A stretch of DNA of 38,257 nucleotides from JAAYDI01 sp052034005 (GCA_052034005.1 JBPOJB010000073.1:1-38257); one strand, 5' to 3'; positions 15,397 to 24,394 are shown, counted from the first letter of the stretch. The notes: generated from the sequence alone by a model not told the origin. Program-made: numbers and translations.

Positions 15397-16686
15397 TCAG
15401 AAGAGGAGGATGGCATCGAACCCGAGCATCAGCTGGCTGGAATCCGTCCCGTCATCAAACGGGTACCGTCCCGCGTCGCCGTCATACCAGTCGGCTCGAA
15501 TCTCGGGCCGCAGGATGAAATTCGTCGTCGGGCTCCAGTTGACGCCGAACGAGAGTGAGCAGAAATTGCCCGCAAACGGCGGGTCGTTCGAATTGCGCGC
15601 TCGATTCAGGCCCACGCGAGTGCCGTCCTCGTCCCGGAACCACTCGACCCGCAGACCGGCTTTCCAGCAGTTGTTGATCGTGTAATACAAGTACTGGTCG
15701 ATCCCGTACCAGTACGCCGTCTCGCCGGTTAAGGTGCCTTCCTGTTGCGCGCCCAGGAAATGGTGGAAGACGTAGTCCCACCGGCAGGTGAGCGGCAGGC
15801 CGACCACCCAGCTGTACATCGTCCGGTTCTCGTAGCCGCGGTCGACCGCAGCCTGGCCGAACCCCGGCAGGTTGTCCTCCTTGCCCGTGATGAGCGCCAA
15901 CGACGTCCAGACGCCCGTGCCGCTGTTCTCGTACTTGATCTTCCCAATGAAGCTCGCGTCGTCGCTCACGCGATCCAAGGTGTCCCAGCCGTTGACCAGG
16001 CCCAGCTGGATCGACCAGCTGTCGTTCACCCGGTAGTTGAGCAAGCCGCCCCAGTGGGTGAACGGCCCGCCGAACTGATAGCTGTAAGCCTTCGAATAGA
16101 AGAAATTGCTCGGCGCCATCAGGCCTTCGTAGTTCAGCAACGTGTAGAAATGGCCGACCTGGAACGAGAGGTCCTGGCTGCCAATCGTCGCATACGCCTG
16201 TGGAATCGCCAGCCCATAGTACTCGGAGTTCCAACGCTCCAATCCGCTGGGATAACGCTCCATGCCGGTCGACTGGGCCAGCAGAAAGTCCTCGCCGTAC
16301 ATCAGATCGATGCGGCCGCCCACGCCCCAACCGTAGGCCGGCACCACACGTTCACCAACCAGGTAGGCCTGGTTCATCATCAGCTCGTTGCTGCGGTCCA
16401 CCGCGTTGTAAGGACCGTTGAACTTGCTGTCCGGATCCGACATGTTCCCCATGAACCCGGCGTCCAGCCAGCCGCGGAAGTTGAAGCCGCCGTCCGCCTG
16501 CGGGAACAGGAACATCTGGCCACAGTTCAAGCCTTCACACGAACAGGCCGCGGCGCCGCATTGGCTGCAGAAATCCGTGTAATTCCCATGATCACCGTCA
16601 TAGGCCCTGACGCGATCGGCACTGGCCACGCAAAGGCAGGCCGCGAGCATCAAGCACCACGTCGAAAGAAAACGCATCCTTGTCAT
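15397..16686 (-). CDS. Outer-membrane beta-barrel porin (BBP2/OmpL-like)
   Basis: A 429-residue exported beta-barrel. An N-terminal signal peptide (MTRMRFLSTW...ACLCVASADRVRA) is followed by a short Cys-rich segment (FCSQCGAAACSCEGLNC) and then alternating, aromatic-rich strands with phrases such as GWLDAGF, YGWGVGGRIDLMYGED, QVGHFYTLLNYEG and HWGGLLNYRV. The chain ends with the hydrophobic strand LMLGFDAILLF with C-terminal Phe, usual for barrel proteins. This matches the putative beta-barrel porin-2 family common in Planctomycetota; the solute is unknown. The start may instead be the ATG three codons downstream (16677), since ACAAGG lies between them. Transcribed alone. Confidence 0.85.
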   Translation of the reverse strand: MTRMRFLSTWCLMLAACLCVASADRVRAYDGDHGNYTDFCSQCGAAACSCEGLNCGQMFLFPQADGGFNFRGWLDAGFMGNMSDPDSKFNGPYNAVDRSNELMMNQAYLVGERVVPAYGWGVGGRIDLMYGEDFLLAQSTGMERYPSGLERWNSEYYGLAIPQAYATIGSQDLSFQVGHFYTLLNYEGLMAPSNFFYSKAYSYQFGGPFTHWGGLLNYRVNDSWSIQLGLVNGWDTLDRVSDDASFIGKIKYENSGTGVWTSLALITGKEDNLPGFGQAAVDRGYENRTMYSWVVGLPLTCRWDYVFHHFLGAQQEGTLTGETAYWYGIDQYLYYTINNCWKAGLRVEWFRDEDGTRVGLNRARNSNDPPFAGNFCSLSFGVNWSPTTNFILRPEIRADWYDGDAGRYPFDDGTDSSQLMLGFDAILLF

Positions 16687-17022
16687 TCTCTGAATTCCCG
16701 TTGGTAAGAGTCAGCAGACGCCGTTCTGGATGACACCTGGCGGAGTGGTGAACAGCAGGCTGTCGCCTGCGAGTCCGACACACGCCGAGCCAGCAATTGA
16801 CGTACAGAGAGAGCTACACTCCCGTAGTACCCTATCGACCAACAGGCTGCCCAACGGCGCTTGCAACGTTATCCGCGATGACACGCGCTTCAATCGGCAG
16901 CCTTTGCCCAGGCATTACGGCTTGCCGGATCGTCAAAGGTTCACGCTCGTCAACGGGCGCTCGCTCGGCGCCCAGGCGGCCGGTGCCGGTTGACCGGCCG
17001 GAAGTCGATCCCACGAGGGGTA
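16687..17022. other. Intergenic region between porin and oxidoreductase genes
   Basis: Roughly 335 bp without a credible gene. It contains the porin gene's upstream region and an 8-bp hairpin near the oxidoreductase gene end. I found no promoter that I would call. Confidence 0.4.
16977..17000 (-). terminator. Hairpin after the oxidoreductase gene
   Basis: CGGCCGGT (16977-16984) and ACCGGCCG (16993-17000) pair across an 8-nt loop, 23 nt past the stop of the minus-strand gene. GC-rich, without a T-tract. Confidence 0.4.
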
Positions 17023-18351
17023 TCAGAGCAGTCGGCTCATGCCCGGGATGAGGAGCGGGTAGTTGCCCTGCGCATCGGGGTGGAGCGGCGCTTCCCCCGT
17101 GAGCCGCACATGGGCAAGTTGGGGCTCGAACTCGAATTGCGACCGCGTGATTTGGTCCCAGGTCACCACTTGGCCGGTGTAGCACGCCACCTGTCCCATG
17201 ATCGCCATGTAGGTGCTATCCACCATCGTGTCGCCGTGGTTGACCAGGCGGCCCTCGCGAATCGCGCCGATCAGGATTCGCTGCTCCTCCGTGTGGGGGT
17301 CATTGCGCGGGCCTTCGTAACGCCACGGGCGCTCGCCCTCGATGCGGCAGTCCGTCCAGTGGCAGGTGCCTTTAGTGCCCATGATGATATCGTCCCAGAG
17401 GCCGTAGCAGTTGTCGCGGGTCTGGCACAGCGCGTAAAGACGCGGCCCGCCGGCGAATTCGTAGACCACCGTGTGATGGTCGAACATGTCTCCGTACACC
17501 TCACCAAACGACGAGGACCGGCCGCCGAGTCCGAAGCAGCTCGTCGGGTTCTTCTCGTGGACCACCCACCGCATCCGGTCCAGGTTGTGGACGAGCGATT
17601 GGATGACGTCGTCTCCGGAGAGCCAGCGGAAGTGATACCAGTTGGAGAACTGGTATTCGATCTCCGAGAGCCCTGCTGCGCGCGGCACCAGGCCGTAGGG
17701 TCCGCGCAGGAACATGGACTGGATGGCGACCACGTCGCCGATCGCGCCGTCGTGGATCCGTCGGACTTGTTCCTGGTAGGCGATGTCATACCGGCTCTCG
17801 TGCCCCGACACCACGCACACGCCCTTTTCCCTGGCCAGCTCACACGCGCGGCGCAGGCGGACACACCCGGCCGAGTCGATGGCGTGCGGCTTCTCGATGA
17901 ATACATGCTTGCCCGCCTTCACGGCCTCTTCGGCGTAGAACGAATGGTATTTCGACGCACACGCGATCAGGACCGCGTCGCTCGCCTCGATGACCGCCCG
18001 ATACCCCTCCAGGCCGTGCGTACAGGTGTCGTCGGTCGCCAGGAACTGGGCGGGCGCCTGCGCTTGGAAGTACTCGCGTTTCTCTTCCATGCGCTTGCGG
18101 AACACGTCGCACATGGCGACCAGCTTGACATCGGGTCCCAAGCTGAGCGCTTGTGCCGCGGCGCCGCTGCAACGCCCGCCGCAACCGATCATGCCGATCC
18201 GGATGTCCCCGGTCCCGGCGGCGTGCACTAACGGAGGCCGGATCGCCCGGGTGGCGGCCGCCGCGGACACGGCGATGGCCGAGGCCTTCAGGAACGTACG
18301 ACGCGTGCTCACTGGCCGATCGGTGCGTGGCTGTTGCGGGGGAGTCGGCAT
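17023..18351 (-). CDS. Tat-exported Gfo/Idh/MocA family oxidoreductase
   Basis: A 442-residue NAD(P)-dependent oxidoreductase exported through the Tat system. From ATG 18351 (AGGAGA 7 nt upstream) the protein begins with the twin-arginine signal STRRTFLKAS (Arg17-Arg18) and a hydrophobic stretch ending HAAG. Next are a Rossmann motif IGMIGCGGRCSG and the family motif EKPHAID. The C-terminal half includes the substrate-binding alpha/beta domain (NWYHFRWLSGDDVIQSLVHNLD). Such proteins are abundant in Planctomycetota, where they usually act on sugars or polyols; the substrate cannot be named. The sialidase-like gene 86 nt upstream on the same strand suggests shared glycan metabolism. Confidence 0.9.
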   Translation of the reverse strand: MPTPPQQPRTDRPVSTRRTFLKASAIAVSAAAATRAIRPPLVHAAGTGDIRIGMIGCGGRCSGAAAQALSLGPDVKLVAMCDVFRKRMEEKREYFQAQAPAQFLATDDTCTHGLEGYRAVIEASDAVLIACASKYHSFYAEEAVKAGKHVFIEKPHAIDSAGCVRLRRACELAREKGVCVVSGHESRYDIAYQEQVRRIHDGAIGDVVAIQSMFLRGPYGLVPRAAGLSEIEYQFSNWYHFRWLSGDDVIQSLVHNLDRMRWVVHEKNPTSCFGLGGRSSSFGEVYGDMFDHHTVVYEFAGGPRLYALCQTRDNCYGLWDDIIMGTKGTCHWTDCRIEGERPWRYEGPRNDPHTEEQRILIGAIREGRLVNHGDTMVDSTYMAIMGQVACYTGQVVTWDQITRSQFEFEPQLAHVRLTGEAPLHPDAQGNYPLLIPGMSRLL

Positions 18352-18437
18352 CGCAATTCTCCTGTGTCCAAGCAGTGTCAAAGCGCAAGGAGCCGGGCAT
18401 GGTCGCCGTTGGCAGGGCGCACGCCGATGCGCACGGC

Positions 18438-19520
18438 TTAAGGGATGATCTCCAGATCCGCGAGGTAGATGGCGGTCATGGCCTGGCCCGCACTGTCCTG
18501 CTCGTGCGAGGAATACCACGACACGAGGGCCCGCGTCGGACTCAACGCGACGAAACCCGGGTACGAGTTGTCTCCGCCACTGGGCAACTCGGCCAGCTCC
18601 CGCAGCTGGTCGTCCACCAGGAAATACAGCATGGTCTTCGGGCCGCGCTCGGCCGTCGTCCGCCGTCCGCCCACGACATACCAGTCGCCCCAGCGCGTCA
18701 GCAGGGGCCCGCCCACATACTCACTCAGGTCCCGGCGGTCCCAAGTGGTATAAGGTGGCGCCGACCGCAACAGCTGGGCGGGCGCGTTGCCCCGCCGCCC
18801 GATCCCCACCACGGTGCCGTCCGGCTCGAACAGGAACGCCGTCTCGTCACCGGCGATCTCCTGGAACACGGCCCGCTTGCGCCAGATCAGGCCGTCGGAG
18901 CTCTCGAGCATCAGTGATTCGACGTCGTGCCCTTCGCCGCGCGGACCGACTTCGAAGCCGATCTTGCGGCGCCCGCACAAGAACGCCGAGTCCCCGTAGG
19001 TGGCCGCCCGCCACACGTAGTGCCCAAACGTCCCCTCCAGCAGCACCGGACTGTGCCAGGTGCGGCCGTCGTCCGACCAGGCCGCGTAACCCAAGTGCAG
19101 GTTCAACTCGTATTCCGACGCGGGAATCGTCGTCTCGCCGCTGTACCAGGTCCCGGTGTAGACGAACAACCGGTCTCGGAAGACCAGGAAGTGCGGGTCG
19201 CGCGTGTCCCGTTTCGCCACGTGGAACTGATGCACCGGCTCCCACTGCTCCGCATCCGCGCTGGACAACACGATGATCGATGCCGTCGGGTGGACCATGT
19301 GCCCGTCGGGGCAGCTTCGGAATGTCAGGAAAAACCTGTCGCGAAACCGCACCAGGTCGGTAAACGCATTGTGTTGGCCGTTGTGAAACACGCGGCGAAT
19401 GCCCGTCACGCGGACGACGGGAGGCTCGGCGCCGCCCGCCACGACCGGCAGCAGCGTCGCCCAGCCGAGAACCGCTATCCACCGACTGCCCCGACGCCAC
19501 AGCGCCCGCTGCCCGGTCAT
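18438..19520 (-). CDS. Exported sialidase/neuraminidase-like beta-propeller protein
   Basis: A 360-residue protein starting at ATG 19520 (GGAGG 8 nt upstream), with a signal peptide (RRGSRWIAVLGWATLLPVVAGGAE). Repeated phrases with Asp-box character (SSADAEQWEPVHQF, AWSDDGRTWHSPV, ESSDGLIWRKRAV) indicate a BNR/sialidase-type propeller. The segment HNAFTDLVRFRDRFFLTFR also fits. I cannot confirm the catalytic Arg triad and Tyr of true sialidases, so a non-sialidase glycan hydrolase or binding protein remains possible. It likely works in the periplasm or outside the cell. It is followed by the Gfo/Idh/MocA gene. Confidence 0.8.
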   Translation of the reverse strand: MTGQRALWRRGSRWIAVLGWATLLPVVAGGAEPPVVRVTGIRRVFHNGQHNAFTDLVRFRDRFFLTFRSCPDGHMVHPTASIIVLSSADAEQWEPVHQFHVAKRDTRDPHFLVFRDRLFVYTGTWYSGETTIPASEYELNLHLGYAAWSDDGRTWHSPVLLEGTFGHYVWRAATYGDSAFLCGRRKIGFEVGPRGEGHDVESLMLESSDGLIWRKRAVFQEIAGDETAFLFEPDGTVVGIGRRGNAPAQLLRSAPPYTTWDRRDLSEYVGGPLLTRWGDWYVVGGRRTTAERGPKTMLYFLVDDQLRELAELPSGGDNSYPGFVALSPTRALVSWYSSHEQDSAGQAMTAIYLADLEIIP

Positions 19521-19738
19521 CTGCCGATCCTCCACGCAACCATCCCACGCGCCACTCTGCCCACGCGTTCCCACCTGCCGCCAGTGTGTGAGGAAATCGC
19601 GGCCAAGGCAACAGGGGTCACCGGGAGTCCGGGCCGCCCACGCAGGGCGAACGGGGTTCGCCAAGCCCGCGCCTGCCGGGCCAGGCGACCATCCCGTCGA
19701 CGCCGGGTCCCTGCTTCCTCCCTCACGGCTCTCTGCGG

Positions 19739-19744
19739 TAAGAT
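19739..19744 (+). promoter_or_regulatory. Candidate -10 element (TAAGAT) of the hydroxyproline operon
   Basis: TAAGAT sits 27 nt before the epimerase start codon, giving a leader of roughly 20 nt. The best -35 nearby (TTCCTC, 18-nt spacing) is weak. Supported mainly by the same hexamer in the lipoprotein promoter. Confidence 0.4.
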
Positions 19745-19770
19745 GCGACGGGCATGACGAGGAGACGACC

Positions 19771-20709
19771 GTGAGTACCGGTTCCGTGCATCGTTTACGG
19801 GCGATTGATTCCCATACGGGCGGGGAGCCGACGCGCGTAGTCATCGAGGGCGGCCCCGACCTGGGGAGCGGGCCGTTGGCGCAGCGCGTCGAGCGATTCC
19901 GCAGCGAGTTCGACCATTTCCGGTCCGCGATCGTGAACGAGCCGCGGGGCTCGGACGTGGTGGTCGGCGCGTTGTTGGTGGAGCCGCACGATGCGACCTG
20001 CGTGACCGGGGTGATCTACTTCAACAACGTGGGTTACCTGAGCATGTGCGGCCACGGCACGATCGGGCTCGTGGTCACGCTGGCGCACTTGAATCGTCTG
20101 GGCGCGGGTGATTGTCGCATCGAGACGCCGGTGGGTGTGGTGTCCGCGACACTCCACGATGACGGTCGCGTCTCCGTGGTGAACGTGCCCAGCTATCGCC
20201 GGGAGGCGGGAGTGACAGTCCAGGTGCCCGGGATCGGCCCGGTGCAGGGCGACGTTGCCTGGGGCGGCAACTGGTTCTTCCTGGCGGGCCGGCACGGTCA
20301 GGATCTGTCGATCGACAATATTCCGCGGTTGACGGACTTCGCATGGCGCGTGCGGCAGGCGGTCAATGCGGCGGGCTATCCGGAGGTTGACCATGTGGAG
20401 CTGTTTGGCCCCCCGTCGCTGCCCACGGCCGACGCGCGCAGCTTCGTCCTCTGTCCGGGTCGCGCCTATGACCGCTCACCATGCGGGACGGGGACCAGCG
20501 CCAAGCTCGCCTGCCTGGCGGCGGACGGCGAACTGGCGGCGGGCGCTCTCTGGGTGCAGGAGAGCATCCTTGGCAGCACCTTTGAAGGTCGGTATCGTTG
20601 GGAGGGTGATCGGATCGTGCCGACGATCACAGGTTCGGCGTTTGTCTGCGCCGAATCCACCTTGCTGATCGATCCTCGAGACCGCTTTGCCTGGGGCATT
20701 GGCCAGTGA
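19771..20709 (+). CDS. 4-hydroxyproline 2-epimerase (proline racemase family)
   Basis: A 312-residue enzyme interconverting trans-4-hydroxy-L-proline and cis-4-hydroxy-D-proline. Both catalytic cysteines of the family are present: Cys93 in MCGHGTIG and Cys238 in SPCGTGTSAK; enzymes of the family acting as dehydratases carry Thr at one site. DSHTGGEPTRVV near the start is typical of the hydroxyproline branch. The GTG start follows GAGGAG. Immediately downstream are D-hydroxyproline dehydrogenase subunits, which supports this substrate over proline. Its TGA overlaps the GTG of the next gene. Confidence 0.92.
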   Translation: MSTGSVHRLRAIDSHTGGEPTRVVIEGGPDLGSGPLAQRVERFRSEFDHFRSAIVNEPRGSDVVVGALLVEPHDATCVTGVIYFNNVGYLSMCGHGTIGLVVTLAHLNRLGAGDCRIETPVGVVSATLHDDGRVSVVNVPSYRREAGVTVQVPGIGPVQGDVAWGGNWFFLAGRHGQDLSIDNIPRLTDFAWRVRQAVNAAGYPEVDHVELFGPPSLPTADARSFVLCPGRAYDRSPCGTGTSAKLACLAADGELAAGALWVQESILGSTFEGRYRWEGDRIVPTITGSAFVCAESTLLIDPRDRFAWGIGQ

Positions 20710-21875
20710 CTCGCTCAGCCCTCTCGCAAGAGTTTGATGTGGCGGTCGTCGGGTGCGGGATCGTGGGTGCCGCCTGTGCAGCACAGCTTGCGGGTCGCGG
20801 ATGCCGCGTGGCGATCGTGGAGCAGGGCCCGATCGGAGGCGGCGCCACGGCGGCGGGCATGGGACATGTCGTGGTCATGGACGATTCACCGGCTCAGCTG
20901 GCGTTGACGGCCTATGCGCGCCGCTTGTGGCACGAGCTGATCCCGCAACTGCCGCCCAGCGCCGAGTGCGTCCAGTGCGGCACGCTGTGGGTCGCGGCGA
21001 GCGAGGAGGAGATGGCGGCCGTGCAGCGCAAGGGTGCCGTGTTGGCCCGGGCCGGGGTCGCCGCGCGAATCCTCTCGGCGGGCGAGTTGTCCCGCGAGGA
21101 GCCGAACCTGCGTGGTGGCCTGGCCGGCGGGCTGCTCGTGCCCGACGACCTCGTGCTCTATCCGCCGGTTGTAGCGCAGCATCTGTTGGATCGCGCATCA
21201 GCGGCCGGGGGCCGGCTCTGGCCGCACGCCAGAGTCACCGCAGTGCACCCGGACGGCCGCGTGGTCCTGCAGGGCGGGACGGAAATCCGCGCGCGCCTGG
21301 TGATCAATGCCACCGGGAGCTGGGCCCCGCAGCTCGCGCCCGATCTGCCCATCCAACCACGCAAAGGTCACCTGGTGATCACCGACCGGTATCCCGGGTT
21401 CATCCGCCATCAGTTGATCGAGTTGGGCTATCTGAAGAGCACTCACGCAGCCGACCACGAGTCGGTCGCGTTCAACATCCAGCCGCGCAAGACGGGCCAG
21501 CTGCTGATCGGCTCGTCACGCCAGTTCCATGCGGCCGGGACGCAGATGGAGACGCGGATGGTGCGCAAGATGGTCAACCGGGCGGCCGCGTACCTGCCGG
21601 GCGTGATCGACCTGGTCGCCATTCGCATGTGGGCCGGACACCGGGCCGCCACCCCGGACTCGCTGCCGCTGATCGGGCCGAGCACCGCGAGCGATCGTGT
21701 CTGGCTGGCCACCGGTCACGAGGGACTGGGGATCACCACGTCGCTGGCCACGGCGCGGCTGATCGCCGACCTCTGGCGCGGCCGGCCGACCGAAATCGAT
21801 GTTGCGCCTTTTCTGCCCAGACGATTCGAGCAACGAGGAGCCATTCCAGGTGGAGCCGGTCACGATTCGTGTTGA
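20706..21875 (+). CDS. FAD-dependent oxidase subunit, probable D-hydroxyproline dehydrogenase beta
   Basis: A 389-residue member of the DAO/glycine-oxidase family with N-terminal FAD motif VVGCGIVGAACAAQLAGRG and a later GLGITTSLATARLIADL segment. In hydroxyproline catabolism this subunit (HcnC-like) oxidises cis-4-hydroxy-D-proline to pyrroline-4-hydroxy-2-carboxylate with two partner subunits, which here are encoded directly downstream. The GTG start overlaps the epimerase stop (GTGA). Its own end overlaps the start of the [2Fe-2S] gene by 26 nt. Confidence 0.88.
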   Translation: MTRSALSQEFDVAVVGCGIVGAACAAQLAGRGCRVAIVEQGPIGGGATAAGMGHVVVMDDSPAQLALTAYARRLWHELIPQLPPSAECVQCGTLWVAASEEEMAAVQRKGAVLARAGVAARILSAGELSREEPNLRGGLAGGLLVPDDLVLYPPVVAQHLLDRASAAGGRLWPHARVTAVHPDGRVVLQGGTEIRARLVINATGSWAPQLAPDLPIQPRKGHLVITDRYPGFIRHQLIELGYLKSTHAADHESVAFNIQPRKTGQLLIGSSRQFHAAGTQMETRMVRKMVNRAAAYLPGVIDLVAIRMWAGHRAATPDSLPLIGPSTASDRVWLATGHEGLGITTSLATARLIADLWRGRPTEIDVAPFLPRRFEQRGAIPGGAGHDSC

Positions 21876-22095
21876 TGGTCAACCGATCACCGTTGCGGGC
21901 GGCACGACGGTCGCGGCCGCGGTCGCGGCCGCCGGGGCGGTGGGGTTCCGTACTTCGGTCACCGGCGCCGCCCGCGGCCCGTTGTGCGGGATGGGGATCT
22001 GCGGGGAATGCCGCGTGACGATCGACGGGGTACACCACCAGCGGTCCTGCGTCGTGCTGTGCCGGGAGGGAATGGAGGTCGCGACTGATGGTTAG
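21850..22095 (+). CDS. (2Fe-2S) ferredoxin-type subunit of D-hydroxyproline dehydrogenase
   Basis: An 81-residue plant-type [2Fe-2S] domain with the spacing Cys-X4-Cys-X2-Cys-X11-Cys (LCGMGICGEC ... RSC). GTG 21850 is chosen because it begins at the conserved VEPVTIRVDGQPI; GAGGAG lies about 10 nt upstream. The small gamma (HcnA-like) subunit transfers electrons between the two flavoproteins. Overlaps the 3' end of the beta gene and, by 8 nt, the start of the alpha gene. Confidence 0.88.
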   Translation: MEPVTIRVDGQPITVAGGTTVAAAVAAAGAVGFRTSVTGAARGPLCGMGICGECRVTIDGVHHQRSCVVLCREGMEVATDG

Positions 22096-23386
22096 CCATC
22101 CACGTGACTACGAATACGAGGTGGTGGTGCTCGGCGGCGGCCCGGCGGGGATCGCCGCGGCCTGTGCGGCGGCTGAAAGCGGCTGTCGCGTCGCATTGCT
22201 GGAAAGCAGCCCCTGGCTGGGCGGGCCGATCTGGCGGCACCAGCCCGGCCGACAGCCGCCGCGTCTGGCCCGCCGCTGGCTCGCACGGCTCGAGCGCTCG
22301 AGTGTCGAGGTCTTCGATCGCACGGCGGCGTTTGCCTTCACCGCACCCGACGTGTTGCACACCGAGCGCGGCGACGAAATGCTCAACATCGGCTGGCATG
22401 CGCTGGTCCTGGCCGTGGGCGCACAGGAGTTGTTCCTGCCCTTCCCCGGCTGGACCTTGCCGAACGTGATCGGGGCCGGCGGGCTGCAATTGCTGGGCAA
22501 GTCCGGCTGGCCGGTGGCGGGCAAGCGCGTGGTCGTGGCCGGGAGCGGGCCGCTGTCGATCGCCGTGGCCGCCTATCTCGTCCGGCAGGGCGCGCGTGTG
22601 ACGGATATCCTCGAGCAAGCGCCCTGGTCATCGCTGACCGGCTTCGCGCTGAGACTGCCCGTGTTGGCGCCCGCCAAGATGTGCCAGGCCGCCGGGTTCC
22701 AACGCAGCCTGCTGCGCACGCGGTTGCGTGCCGGCTGTTGGCCGATCGCAGCGCATGGCAGCGACCGGGTGACCGGCGTCACATTCACCAACGGTTCGCG
22801 ATCGTGGACCCGCGACTGCGATTACCTGGCCTGCGCGTTCGGGTTGGTTCCGAATCTGCAGTGGCCCCTGCTGTTGGGTTGTCATATTGAAGGGGACCTG
22901 GTGAGTGTAGACCGGTGGCAGCGGACGTCGGTCGCGCGGGTGTTCTGCGCGGGCGAGTCCGCGGGGATCGCCGGCGTGGAGTCGGCGTTGGTCCAAGGGG
23001 AGATCGCCGGGCTGGCGGCCGCCGGCCGCGAGCGCGCGGCGGAACGACTGTTCGCGCGGCGCGAGCGGCACCAGCGATTCGCGCGGGCACTGCACCAGGC
23101 GTTTCGGCTGCGCGCGGAACTGCGCATGCTGGCCACCGACGACACGGTGGTCTGCCGATGTGAGGACGTGACGTGGCGGCAGGTCAAGGTGCATGGCGAC
23201 CTGCGGTCGGCGAAGCTGCAGACCCGGTGCGGGATGGGGTTCTGCCAAGGACGCGTCTGCCATCAGGCCCTGCGACAGCTCAAGGGCTGGCCTGCCAACC
23301 TGGTACGGCCTCCCCTCGCGCCCACCCACATCGGCTCGCTGGTCGGCATGGCCAACGGGTTGGACCCGCGGCAGCGCGGGCATTAG
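22088..23386 (+). CDS. FAD/NAD(P)-binding subunit, probable D-hydroxyproline dehydrogenase alpha
   Basis: A 432-residue flavoprotein of the HcnB type. N-terminal dinucleotide motif VVLGGGPAGIAAACAAAES, a second one VVVAGSGPLSIAVAAYL, and a C-terminal BFD-like iron-sulfur region (VCRCEDVTW ... RCGMGFCQGRVC) with four cysteines. With the two preceding genes it gives the complete three-subunit dehydrogenase. Ends with TAG, which shows that this codon works as a terminator in the organism. Confidence 0.88.
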   Translation: MVSHPRDYEYEVVVLGGGPAGIAAACAAAESGCRVALLESSPWLGGPIWRHQPGRQPPRLARRWLARLERSSVEVFDRTAAFAFTAPDVLHTERGDEMLNIGWHALVLAVGAQELFLPFPGWTLPNVIGAGGLQLLGKSGWPVAGKRVVVAGSGPLSIAVAAYLVRQGARVTDILEQAPWSSLTGFALRLPVLAPAKMCQAAGFQRSLLRTRLRAGCWPIAAHGSDRVTGVTFTNGSRSWTRDCDYLACAFGLVPNLQWPLLLGCHIEGDLVSVDRWQRTSVARVFCAGESAGIAGVESALVQGEIAGLAAAGRERAAERLFARRERHQRFARALHQAFRLRAELRMLATDDTVVCRCEDVTWRQVKVHGDLRSAKLQTRCGMGFCQGRVCHQALRQLKGWPANLVRPPLAPTHIGSLVGMANGLDPRQRGH

Positions 23387-23481
23387 GATATCCGGCAGGA
23401 CGCCATGCGCGTGGCGCTGTGCCGCACGCAGAGGCGGTGGACAAGTACACGCCGGCACCGAGACAGGACGAGCACACGACG

Positions 23482-24384
23482 ATGACGCTGTCGATCCCCA
23501 CCAGTACGGACTTCCCGATTCACGGCATTCTCGCCGCGCTGGTCACGCCGCTGAACGCCGAGGGGGCTGTGGACGCTACCCGGTTGGCCGCATTTGTCGA
23601 CTACCTGATCGGTTGCGGCGTGCACGGCCTGATCCCGCTGGGCAGCACGGGGGAGTACTACGCATTGACGGCGGCGGAGCGGGAGCTGGTGGTCCGCACG
23701 ACGGTTGAGACGGCCCGCGGACGGGCCGTCGTCTTGGCCGGTACGAATGCCGGCTCGACGGCCGAAGTGGTCGCTTATTCCCGGCAGGCCCAGGCGCTGG
23801 GCTGCCAAGGCGTCATGCTCTCCGCGCCCTACTACTCGCTGCCCCGGGAGGAAGAACTGTTCGAGCACTTCCGCGCGGTCGATCGCGCGATCGACATCCC
23901 CGTGATGCTCTATAACTACCCGGGCCGCACGGGGGTGGACATGCGCCCGGCTTTCATCGAGCAGCTGACGCAGTTGCCCAGTATCCAGTACGTGAAGGAG
24001 AGCACGGGTGACATGTCGCGGGTGACCGAGTTGATTCGCCGTTGCGGCCGGCGCTTGGGCGTGTTCTGCGGGTGCGATACGCTGGCCCTGGAGAGCCTGA
24101 TAGTCGGCGCGATTGGCTGGGTTGGAGGTGTGGTCAACGTCGTGCCCGCGGCGCACGTACGGCTGTTCGCCGCTGTGCAAAGCGGCGACCTTGCGGCGGC
24201 CCGCGAGTGCTTCTACGGAATGCTCCCCTTGCTGGAGTTGATGGAAGGGGGCGGGAAGTACACGCAGTATGTGAAAGCCGCCTGCCGACTGGCCGGGCAC
24301 GATGTCGGCCCGCCCCGCGCGCCACTCTGCGAACCTGCCGATCAGGAGCTGGACCTGTTGCGCGCGGCATTGGACCGGGTGTAA
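23482..24384 (+). CDS. DapA-family lyase, probable pyrroline-4-hydroxy-2-carboxylate deaminase
   Basis: A 300-residue Schiff-base aldolase-family enzyme. Visible residues: GSTGEYYAL phosphate/carboxylate loop, Tyr146 in YNYPGRTG and the Schiff-base Lys172 in YVKESTGD. In bacterial hydroxyproline breakdown, a DapA-family deaminase converts pyrroline-4-hydroxy-2-carboxylate to 2-oxoglutarate semialdehyde; position 95 nt after the dehydrogenase alpha gene argues for that role over dihydrodipicolinate synthase. The final semialdehyde dehydrogenase is not in this window. The start ATG 23482 is chosen from the family N-terminus (HGILAALVTPLN); the ribosome site is weak (AGGACG). Confidence 0.85.
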   Translation: MTLSIPTSTDFPIHGILAALVTPLNAEGAVDATRLAAFVDYLIGCGVHGLIPLGSTGEYYALTAAERELVVRTTVETARGRAVVLAGTNAGSTAEVVAYSRQAQALGCQGVMLSAPYYSLPREEELFEHFRAVDRAIDIPVMLYNYPGRTGVDMRPAFIEQLTQLPSIQYVKESTGDMSRVTELIRRCGRRLGVFCGCDTLALESLIVGAIGWVGGVVNVVPAAHVRLFAAVQSGDLAAARECFYGMLPLLELMEGGGKYTQYVKAACRLAGHDVGPPRAPLCEPADQELDLLRAALDRV

Positions 24385-24394
24385 CGGCGCGTCA

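Noticed and set aside
14911..15416. Longer version of the lipoprotein gene starting at 15416
   Set aside because: The additional N-terminus is Arg/Ser-rich, and it spans the promoter and the hairpin terminator. GTG 15110 has a strong ribosome site and starts a signal peptide.
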